Source: Candidatus Poribacteria bacterium (lineage in GTDB: Bacteria; Poribacteria; DTPJ01; WJIO01). From it: DNA of 9,814 bases. The position numbers were made by a program, and so were the translations under genes. The notes beneath the pieces are model-generated. The model made no database searches. It worked only from the letters and a program-made list of their open reading frames with translations, and was not told the DNA's origin. Location: contig WJIO01000148.1 of assembly GCA_014730235.1 (NCBI GenBank), forward strand, positions 1-9,814. The letters are read 5' to 3'. Within the stretch, counting starts at the first letter, position 1. Each line of letters starts with the position of its first letter. This document shows positions 1 to 4,599 of the stretch, in pieces.

Positions 1-2
1 AC

Positions 3-191
3 CTGCTGGATGGAACATGGTTCAGAGTGCCTTTCATAAAGGTTGCAACTCTGAATGGCGAAAATTTAGAAGGCGCATCCAGAAATGTAGATATAATGAT
101 TGATAAACCCCTGGGGGAATCGGTTGATAGTAAAGATAGTCAGCTTGATGAAGCTATCAAGCAATTGCTTATTGATATTGAAAAAGTCTGA
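3..191 (+). CDS. C-terminal end of a probable S41-family (tail-specific/tricorn-like) peptidase, 5' partial
   Basis: An open frame enters from the left edge and ends at TGA 189-191, leaving 62 residues. The visible part reads DGTWFRVPFIKVATLNGENLEG, then a variable stretch with NVDIMIDKP, then DSQLDEAIKQLLIDIEK. This order matches the end of S41 peptidases: a beta strand after 'DG(S/T)', a 'dG..leG.gvePDi.v' segment, and a closing 'dpQLekAi..l' helix. The 'PD' of the usual 'gvePDi' is replaced here by 'NVDI'. The catalytic Ser/Lys part lies outside the window, so activity cannot be judged. Seventeen bases after the stop comes the -35 box of an independent promoter, so it is probably not co-transcribed with the next gene. 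Family assignment rests on the tail alone. Confidence 0.62.
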   Translation: MLDGTWFRVPFIKVATLNGENLEGASRNVDIMIDKPLGESVDSKDSQLDEAIKQLLIDIEKV

Positions 192-208
192 TTTGATACA
201 AATACATA

Positions 209-237
209 TTGACATAAAATTTTTATCTTGGTAAAAT
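209..237 (+). promoter_or_regulatory. Sigma-70-type promoter for LamG protein A
   Basis: TTGACA (209-214, 6/6 to consensus) is followed after exactly 17 bp by TAAAAT (232-237, 5/6). TG at 229-230, one base before the -10 box, adds an extended -10 element. Transcription would start near A244, giving a leader of about 57 nt that contains AAGGAGGT (287-294), 6 nt before the GTG start at 301. It is the best promoter visible in the window and suggests strong vegetative expression of the LamG gene. Confidence 0.8.
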
Positions 238-300
238 CTTTGCAAGCTAGTTTTTTACTTGAGGATTTAAAAATCTGATAAGCTACAAGGAGGTAAAAAG

Positions 301-1041
301 GTGAATTTGAGGTTTTTTGTTCTATTTATGGTGTTTACATTTTTGATTTCAATCCCGGTTTTTGCGTCAATAAATGATGGGTTAATTGGATACTGGCCCA
401 TGGATGAAGGTTCCGGTGATAAAGTTGCTGACGCTTCCGGCAACGGAAATGATGGAACAGCAAATGGTGTTCAATGGGTGGATGGTAAATATAACAAAGC
501 CCTAGAATTTGATGGTGCTACATCCAATGTGGACATACCATACTTTGCTGAAGTAACCCCCGCTCAGGGAACCACTATTGCCGTCTGGGTGTTCCCAACA
601 GATGATACAAGAAGCTGTGTTGTAGGACAGTTTGAGGCTTATGGCATGGCTCTGTTTACAGGTTTACAGCTTAAATCCGTTATTTGGGGTGACGATTGGG
701 TAGAAGCTACTGCAACTATACCTCTGAACGAATGGTCTCATCTGGCAATGACATGGGATCAGGAAAATGCTGAAAGAATGATGTTTGTAAACGGTGAGAT
801 GGTGGCCCACAAAGAAGGTGCTCTGCCTGTTCCTGAAGTGCAGAACAACCTGGGTATTGGAGTATGGATCGGTTGGCCCGAAGCCTGGGGTGATGACTGG
901 TTTATGGGTATTATTGATGATGTAAGACTCTGGAACAGGGTTCTCAGTGCTGATGAAGTGGGTCAGGCCACTGAACCTGCTGCGGTAAAACCTGAAGATA
1001 AGCTGACCACGTTATGGAGTGGTGTTAAAACCTCACTTTAG
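301..1041 (+). CDS. Secreted LamG-domain protein A (concanavalin A-like lectin/glucanase fold)
   Basis: This 246-residue protein starts at GTG 301, chosen because a full AAGGAGGT lies 6 nt upstream and a signal peptide begins at once. Residues 1-22 form that signal (hydrophobic core LFMVFTFLISIPV, likely cleavage VFA|S). Residues about 25-220 are one LamG domain (Laminin_G_3 type): the opening GYWPMDEGSG...DASGNGNDG...WVDGKYNKALEFDG, the central EWSHLAMTWD and MMFVNGE strands, and the closing IDDVRLWNRVLSADEV. The C-terminal tail AVKPEDKLTTLWSGVKTSL is shared in pattern with the two other LamG proteins here. Such domains bind sugars or proteins outside the cytoplasm; the ligand cannot be predicted. 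It has its own promoter at 209-237. It is much more diverged from LamG B and C than they are from each other and lacks their CC pair. Confidence 0.88.
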   Translation: MNLRFFVLFMVFTFLISIPVFASINDGLIGYWPMDEGSGDKVADASGNGNDGTANGVQWVDGKYNKALEFDGATSNVDIPYFAEVTPAQGTTIAVWVFPTDDTRSCVVGQFEAYGMALFTGLQLKSVIWGDDWVEATATIPLNEWSHLAMTWDQENAERMMFVNGEMVAHKEGALPVPEVQNNLGIGVWIGWPEAWGDDWFMGIIDDVRLWNRVLSADEVGQATEPAAVKPEDKLTTLWSGVKTSL

Positions 1042-1116
1042 CGTTAGAATACAATATAATTCATTGTGCGGACGGGATTATCGACAGTTCGTTCTATTTA
1101 CTGCATTTATAGAAAT

Positions 1117-1256
1117 GGTTCTTCCGGGTTTAGTGTGTTAATAAAGAAGAAGCACAATTACACAAGCAAAATCTACTTTGCTTGTCATTCCTGCGAAAGC
1201 AGGAATGACAAGCTGAAAGAATTTTCAATTATAACAACACTAAACCCGGAAGAACC
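1117..1256. mobile_element. MITE-like non-autonomous element, copy 1 (140 bp)
   Basis: The ends are a perfect inverted repeat: GGTTCTTCCGGGTTTAGTGT (1117-1136) against ACACTAAACCCGGAAGAACC (1237-1256). The two flanking bases AT also pair. The outside 8-mers, ATAGAAAT (1109-1116) and ATAAAAAT (1257-1264), match at 7 of 8 positions, as expected for an aged 8-bp target duplication. The centre holds a 15-bp stem, GCTTGTCATTCCTGC (1180-1194) with GCAGGAATGACAAGC (1199-1213), capped by a GAAA loop. There is no coding content; a 64-codon open frame across it at 1066-1260 is an accident. It lies 75 bp after the stop of LamG A. A related copy is at 3895-4014. The GGTTCTTCCGG start with 8-bp duplications recalls ISL3-family ends, from memory only. 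Confidence 0.8.
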
Positions 1257-1263
1257 ATAAAAA

Positions 1264-1385
1264 TAAAGGGGGTGGGTTTTTCAGAAATTTTAGGCGTTTT
1301 TTGTAAAATGGCTTGAAGGTTAAAATTTTTCAACCGGACTAAAAATCCCCTAACCCCCTTATAAAGGGTGAAAAATGGGATTTTT
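1264..1385. repeat. C/G-run palindromic repeat region in the 1042-1439 gene gap
   Basis: After MITE-like copy 1 the rest of the gap holds palindromic sequence and no gene. AAAAATCCC (1341-1349) pairs with GGGATTTTT (1377-1385), enclosing a short hairpin CCCTT-ATA-AAGGG (1356-1368). Upstream, AAAGGGGGTGGGTTTTT (about 1264-1280) is an imperfect inverted copy of AAAAATCCCCTAACCCCCTT (1341-1360). 'CCCCTAACCCCCTT.TAAAGGG' palindromes are a common type of dispersed repeat in many bacteria, from general knowledge. Because T-rich sequence follows 1385 and A-rich sequence precedes 1349, the structure could also act as a weak terminator. Bases 1042-1116, before the MITE, show nothing recognisable. Confidence 0.5.
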
Positions 1386-1400
1386 AATATTTTAATTTAG

Positions 1401-1421
1401 TATGCTAAATCGTTTAGCATA
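1401..1421 (+). promoter_or_regulatory. Perfect inverted repeat just before the RBS of LamG B (operator or leader hairpin)
   Basis: TATGCTAAA (1401-1409) and TTTAGCATA (1413-1421) are perfect 9-bp inverted repeats separated by TCG. A third half-site, TTTAGTA (1396-1402), overlaps the left arm. The last base of the right arm is the first base of AAAGGAG (1421-1427), the ribosome-binding site of the gene starting at 1440. It could be a repressor operator or an mRNA hairpin that modulates access to the RBS. No convincing -35/-10 pair could be fixed next to it. Confidence 0.5.
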
Positions 1422-1439
1422 AAGGAGATATTATCAGAT

Positions 1440-2195
1440 ATGAAATATGCATCAATATTAATTATCCTGCTTTTTGTATGTGTAAGCCCACTATTAGCTA
1501 TTAACACCGACGGTCTGGTATTATATCTACCCTTTGACGAGGGCAGTGGAAATATGGCTGGCGATGTTTCAGGTACTGGCAACGATGGTGAAATAATGGG
1601 TAATGTAACATGGGTAGATGGTGTCTTTGGTAAAGCTGTCCAGATCGGTGATGATGATCCCGGTAATATGGTAGTCGTTCCTGACAACGATACACTGGAT
1701 ATTATTGGTGCTATGACCATATCCATGTGGGTCAATATTCAGACCGTTCCTGATGGTAGCTGCTCAACCATTACTAAAGCTGATACCTACATGATACATA
1801 TAAGCGACTGGAGTGGAAATGGTATTGAACAGGAACTGCTGCTATGGCCCTTTGACGCATGGCAGACCCCAGCCAGCACACCTATCCAGTTAGAAGAATG
1901 GCGTCATGTAACCGGCGTATATGACGGTTCAATGATAAGAATGTATATTGACGGTGAAATGATGGGCGAAAGGGAGAGAACAGGCGATACAGACATCACT
2001 GAAAACGATTTAGTCATAGGTCGTGACAGTCGTGGTTGTTGTAATACCAGAGTTGCAGCCATGACCGTTGATGAAGTTATGATGTGGAACAGGGCTTTGT
2101 CTGATGACGAAGTTATGGAATCAATGTCCAGCATGACCGCTGTTGAGCCGTTTGATCATCTTACATCCACATGGGGACAGATTAAAAAATATTAA
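1440..2195 (+). CDS. Secreted LamG-domain protein B
   Basis: This 251-residue protein starts at ATG 1440, with AAAGGAG 12 nt upstream and a signal peptide from residue 1 (core ILIILLFVCVSPLLA, cleavage after A20). The mature part is a single LamG domain: DGLVLYLPFDEGSG near 24-37, WVDGVFGKAVQIGDDDPGN near 58-76, SMWVNIQTVPDGSCS near 95-109, EEWRHVTGVYDG near 142-153, and VDEVMMWNRALSDDEV near 210-225. The mature region has three cysteines, C108 and the adjacent C200-C201 in RDSRGCCNTR. The tail AVEPFDHLTSTWGQIKKY repeats the pattern of LamG A and C. By hand alignment it matches LamG C at 144 of 206 ungapped positions, so the pair arose by duplication. It is followed by a hairpin at 2210-2238. 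Surface or periplasmic binding is likely; the ligand is unknown. Confidence 0.88.
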   Translation: MKYASILIILLFVCVSPLLAINTDGLVLYLPFDEGSGNMAGDVSGTGNDGEIMGNVTWVDGVFGKAVQIGDDDPGNMVVVPDNDTLDIIGAMTISMWVNIQTVPDGSCSTITKADTYMIHISDWSGNGIEQELLLWPFDAWQTPASTPIQLEEWRHVTGVYDGSMIRMYIDGEMMGERERTGDTDITENDLVIGRDSRGCCNTRVAAMTVDEVMMWNRALSDDEVMESMSSMTAVEPFDHLTSTWGQIKKY

Positions 2196-2209
2196 TTTAT
2201 TTTTTTAAT

Positions 2210-2238
2210 CATAAGGGCACAATTTATGTGCCCTTATG
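2210..2238 (+). terminator. 12-bp hairpin after LamG B that overlaps the start of the methyltransferase gene
   Basis: CATAAGGGCACA (2210-2221) pairs perfectly with TGTGCCCTTATG (2227-2238) around the loop ATTTA. It begins 15 bp after the LamG B stop, so a terminator is the simplest reading, but the downstream run (TGTTATTTATG) is only a weak U-tract. The hairpin also contains AAGGG (2213-2217) and the ATG at 2226, the SD and one candidate start of the next gene, so in read-through RNA it would hide both. Confidence 0.5.
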
Positions 2239-3083
2239 TGTTATTTATGTATATCAGAGATAATATAGCAAAAAGAAAACTGGAACTTATTAGAGAAGAT
2301 ATAGCAGAAGGGAATGACTATACTCAACCCTGGCTCGATCTGGATGTTGAAGCATATCGCTTATACAGGGAAAAGAAAACAAAAATCCTGCCCGAACCAT
2401 ACTGCAATGATGTAGTTAGCAGAACGGTTATGAATAATATAAATGGGAAAAAGGTTCTATGTCTTGCTGGCGGTGGAGGACAGCAATCGGCTGTTTTTTC
2501 ATTGCTGGGTGCTTCGGTTACGGTTCTTGATCTTACACCAGAACAGCTTGAGAGTGATAAACGGGCTGCCAGACATTATGGATATAATGTAAATACAATT
2601 CAGGGGGATATGCGGGAACTTTCAGTATTGCCAGAATCGCATTATGATTTAATCTATCAGCCAATATCAACTTTATTTATACCGGATCTCGGTGAACTTT
2701 ACCGGGAAGTAGTACGGGTTTTGAAAAATGGTGGACTTTATTTTTCTGATTATGCAGTTCCGCTTTTATACATGGCAGAAGATAAGGGATGGGATGGCAG
2801 AGGTTATGTTCTACGTATAACGGAGCCATACAGGCGCGGAGCAATTCTTGAAACAGAAGATGAGAAATTGAATTTTAGTGAGGGTGAGTCTTTTAGTGAG
2901 TTTCATCACCTTTTATCAGATATAATCAACGGTCTTATAGCAGAGGGTTTAACAATAAAAGGCTTATGGGAAAATCCCAGGCCTGATAACGAATTCCCTG
3001 TTGATAATTTAATACCCGGTTCTGAACAACATAGAGACAGATATATACCTTTTGGACTTTCTGTAATTGCATATAAGGAATAA
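2226..3083 (+). CDS. Class I SAM-dependent methyltransferase (Methyltransf_11-like)
   Basis: Up to 285 residues, cytoplasmic, no signal peptide. The Rossmann-type SAM fold is clear: motif I VLCLAGGGGQQS (77-88), the acidic end of beta-2 in VTVLDLT (D102, binds the ribose), GDMREL (127-132), DLIYQ (141-145) and the post-motif NGGLYF (168-173). The N-terminal lead RDNIAKRKLELIREDIAEGNDY then QPWLDLDVEAY is typical of a family known from Chloroflexota and Poribacteria (from memory), whose substrate I do not know. Start choice: ATG 2226 has AAGGG 8 nt upstream but sits inside a strong hairpin; ATG 2247 (MYIRDN...) fits the family N-terminus better but has no SD. The gene lies between the duplicated LamG genes, 33 bp before LamG C, so those two probably form an operon. 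No feature links it to surface protein modification beyond position. Confidence 0.87.
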   Translation: MCPYVLFMYIRDNIAKRKLELIREDIAEGNDYTQPWLDLDVEAYRLYREKKTKILPEPYCNDVVSRTVMNNINGKKVLCLAGGGGQQSAVFSLLGASVTVLDLTPEQLESDKRAARHYGYNVNTIQGDMRELSVLPESHYDLIYQPISTLFIPDLGELYREVVRVLKNGGLYFSDYAVPLLYMAEDKGWDGRGYVLRITEPYRRGAILETEDEKLNFSEGESFSEFHHLLSDIINGLIAEGLTIKGLWENPRPDNEFPVDNLIPGSEQHRDRYIPFGLSVIAYKE

Positions 3084-3116
3084 AGACACAAAAGATTGAG
3101 GAGGTTTCAATATAAT

Positions 3117-3887
3117 ATGCGTATTTTTATATTAACTTTAAATGTCTTTTTATTAATAACGATCTTTACAGCATCACTTCAGGCATTGGACAAAAACGGA
3201 ATGGTTCTATATCTTTCATTTGATGAAGGAAAAGGTGATACAGCGGGTGATTCTTCGGGAAATGATAATGATGGAATCCTTGAAGGAAATATAGAATGGG
3301 TTGACGGTCAGCAAGGTAAAGCAGTCAGGATCAGCGATGATGATGCCGGAAACCTGGTACGGGTTGCAGATGATGATACTCTGGATATAACCGATGATAT
3401 GACCATAGGCATGTGGGTAAACATCGAAACAATCCCCGACGGTAGCTGTTCAATAATTACCAAAGCCGATACATATATGATCCATACCAGCAACTGGAGC
3501 GGAAACGGCATAGAGCAAGAGTTACTCCTCTGGCCTTTTGACGCATGGCAAACCGCCGCCAGCACACCAATACCTTTAAACGAATGGCATCATGTCACCG
3601 GTGTTTACGACGGTGAATCAATAATCATGTATATTGATGGTGATTTAGGTGGTAAGCGGGACCGGGGAGGTAAAACTACTGTAACCCAGAACGACCTTAT
3701 TATAGGCCGGGACAGCAGAGGATGCTGTAACACAAGAAGATCACTGGTAACAATAGATGAAGTTGCAATGTATAACCGGCCATTAGCTGAAGATGAAGTT
3801 GAAGAGCTTATGCAAAGCAGTATTATAGCTGTTAAACCGGCGGAATCAATTGCTACAAAATGGAGTGATGTTAAAGCATATTATTAA
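3117..3887 (+). CDS. Secreted LamG-domain protein C, paralogue of B
   Basis: This 256-residue protein starts at ATG 3117. The open frame extends to a TTG at 3096, but that TTG lies immediately before the strong GAGGAGGT (3098-3105), which is the SD for 3117 (11-nt spacing); the signal peptide also begins at 3117 (core IFILTLNVFLLITIFTA, cleavage after LQA, residue 23). A LamG domain follows: NGMVLYLSFDEGKG, WVDGQQGKAV, MWVNIETIPDGSCS, NEWHHVTGVYDG, IDEVAMYNRPLAEDEV. C111, C203 and C204 match the three mature cysteines of LamG B. The longest run identical to B is SGNGIEQELLLWPFDAWQT. The tail AVKPAESIATKWSDVKAYY carries the shared C-terminal pattern. It probably shares a transcript with the methyltransferase upstream and is followed after 7 bp by a MITE-like element. 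The ligand is unknown. Confidence 0.88.
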   Translation: MRIFILTLNVFLLITIFTASLQALDKNGMVLYLSFDEGKGDTAGDSSGNDNDGILEGNIEWVDGQQGKAVRISDDDAGNLVRVADDDTLDITDDMTIGMWVNIETIPDGSCSIITKADTYMIHTSNWSGNGIEQELLLWPFDAWQTAASTPIPLNEWHHVTGVYDGESIIMYIDGDLGGKRDRGGKTTVTQNDLIIGRDSRGCCNTRRSLVTIDEVAMYNRPLAEDEVEELMQSSIIAVKPAESIATKWSDVKAYY

Positions 3888-3894
3888 ACTTTTT

Positions 3895-4014
3895 GGTTCT
3901 TCCAGGTTTAGTGTGGTAAAGATAGGCAACTTCTTCATGCTGTCATTCCTGCGAAAGCAGGAATGACAGGCTGAGGGAATTTTCAATTATAAACACACTA
4001 AACCCGGAAGAGCC
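3895..4014. mobile_element. MITE-like non-autonomous element, copy 2 (120 bp)
   Basis: The ends are GGTTCTTCCAGGTTTAGTGTG (3895-3915) and CACACTAAACCCGGAAGAGCC (3994-4014), 21-bp inverted repeats with two mismatches (G-T in DNA terms, tolerated as G-U in RNA). The central stem CTGTCATTCCTGC (3940-3952) with GCAGGAATGACAG (3957-3969) carries the same GAAA loop as copy 1. The right-hand interior (GAATTTTCAATTATAA and its flanks) is nearly the same in both copies, while the left interior is about 20 bp shorter here. Outside 8-mers AACTTTTT (3887-3894) and TAATTTTT (4015-4022) match at 6 of 8. It starts 7 bp after the LamG C stop and could act as its 3' hairpin. It has no coding content. Confidence 0.8.
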
Positions 4015-4056
4015 TAATTTTTTAACGATTACATTAGACGATGTTTTTTACATTTC

Positions 4057-4077
4057 CACACTCAAGTCGGAAGATCC
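4057..4077. repeat. Decayed solo right terminal repeat of the MITE-like family
   Basis: CACACTCAAGTCGGAAGATCC matches the right end of copy 1/2 (CACACTAAACCCGGAAGAACC) at 17 of 21 positions. No matching left end lies between 4015 and 4056. The 8 bases after it, AAATTTTT (4078-4085), match the left flank of copy 2, AACTTTTT (3887-3894), at 7 of 8. The original insertion may therefore have run from 3895 to 4077, with a second right end internal. Confidence 0.5.
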
Positions 4078-4101
4078 AAATTTTTAAGGAATTCGTGGTT
4101 T

Positions 4102-4134
4102 CCTTTCTGCGTTCTTATAAAGAACTCAGAAAGG
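4102..4134 (+). promoter_or_regulatory. Leader hairpin that sequesters the Shine-Dalgarno of the alpha/beta-barrel gene
   Basis: CCTTTCTG (4102-4109) pairs with CAGAAAGG (4127-4134), and GTTCTT (4111-4116) pairs with AAGAAC (4120-4125), with one C/T mismatch between the two helices and an ATA loop. The right arm includes most of AAAGGAG (4130-4136), the SD for ATG 4145 (8-nt spacing). Translation would need this stem to open, by heat, a protein, a small RNA or the ribosome itself. No known riboswitch aptamer is recognisable. Confidence 0.6.
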
Positions 4135-4144
4135 AGTGATTTTT

Positions 4145-4489
4145 ATGTGGATATTTGAAGCACAATTTAAGTTAAAACCCGAAGCTGATATTAAAGATAT
4201 GATCAGCTTATTCAAAGAAATTGCAGTTCCATTGTATAACCAGATCCCCGGCTGCCAGTGGGTAAGTATATTGGAATACAAATCTGACTTTGGTATACAA
4301 CCCCAGTGGGATTACAGCTTTGTTGAGGTATGGGAAAGCAAAGAAGCCAATGATAAGGCCGTTGCTGATGGCTATATAGGCCTGGACAACAACAGCAAAT
4401 TGGCTCAAACAGGTTACTACCAGAAGCTCATGAGCATGGCTGAAAGCAGTACGATGGAATATGCCGAAGTTATAGCTTCAAACAAGTGA
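4145..4489 (+). CDS. Small dimeric alpha/beta-barrel (ABM/NIPSNAP-like) protein
   Basis: This protein of 114 residues is cytoplasmic, with no signal peptide. ATG 4145 is chosen because AAGGAG (4131-4136) lies 8 nt upstream; an in-frame GTG at 4136 overlaps that SD and is unlikely. The pattern is a ferredoxin-like half: strand WIFEAQFKL (2-10), helix KDMISLFKEIAVPLYNQIP (17-35), strand CQWVSILEYKSD (37-48), strand YSFVEVWESKEANDKAVAD (57-75) where a strand runs into a helix, and a last strand MEYAEVIASN (104-113). This is the layout of antibiotic-biosynthesis-monooxygenase/NIPSNAP-type domains, which dimerise and usually act on small aromatic or haem-like ligands or have no known function. No catalytic residue can be named. 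It stands alone, with its own regulated-looking leader and a strong terminator 11 bp after the stop. Confidence 0.72.
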   Translation: MWIFEAQFKLKPEADIKDMISLFKEIAVPLYNQIPGCQWVSILEYKSDFGIQPQWDYSFVEVWESKEANDKAVADGYIGLDNNSKLAQTGYYQKLMSMAESSTMEYAEVIASNK

Positions 4490-4500
4490 TTTACTATATA

Positions 4501-4534
4501 AAACGCAGCATGATAAATCATGCTGCGTTTTATT
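4501..4534 (+). terminator. Intrinsic terminator after the alpha/beta-barrel gene
   Basis: AAACGCAGCATGA (4501-4513) pairs perfectly with TCATGCTGCGTTT (4518-4530) around the loop TAAA. The T-run TTTTATT (4528-4534) overlaps its 3' edge. It lies 11 bp after the stop at 4489 and separates that gene from the lipoprotein gene. The A-run at the 5' side (minus-strand T-run) is short, so function in the + direction is more likely. Confidence 0.85.
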
Positions 4535-4599
4535 GTATAATCTTAAAAATTGAAATTGTAAAACTTCAATTATTTCTATCGATATGGAGCAAGGTAATT

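Noticed and set aside
1066-1260. Open frame of 64 codons
   Set aside because: It runs through the whole MITE-like element, has no SD or recognisable protein features, and its end is formed by the terminal repeat.
1397-1735. Minus-strand open frames opposite LamG genes, and the others opposite the later genes
   Set aside because: They are shadows of well-supported + strand genes, with no SD, signal or family features.
3111-3116. Perfect TATAAT as a -10 box
   Set aside because: It lies between the SD (3098-3105) and the ATG at 3117, so transcription from it would start inside the gene; no -35 box is placed for it.
3096-3116. TTG 3096 as the start of LamG C
   Set aside because: It lies directly before and includes the SD as coding sequence, and it would add residues ahead of an otherwise normal signal peptide.
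1117-4014. Composite transposon carrying LamG B, methyltransferase and LamG C
   Set aside because: There is no transposase, and each element has its own near-matching flanks, which points to two independent insertions and not one unit moving together.
4536-4541. TATAAT as the promoter of the lipoprotein gene
   Set aside because: No acceptable -35 lies 16-18 bp upstream; that stretch is the terminator stem.
4486-4599. N-terminal extension of the lipoprotein gene back to 4486
   Set aside because: It would overlap the upstream stop and run through the terminator hairpin, and it would bury the lipoprotein signal 38 residues inside.
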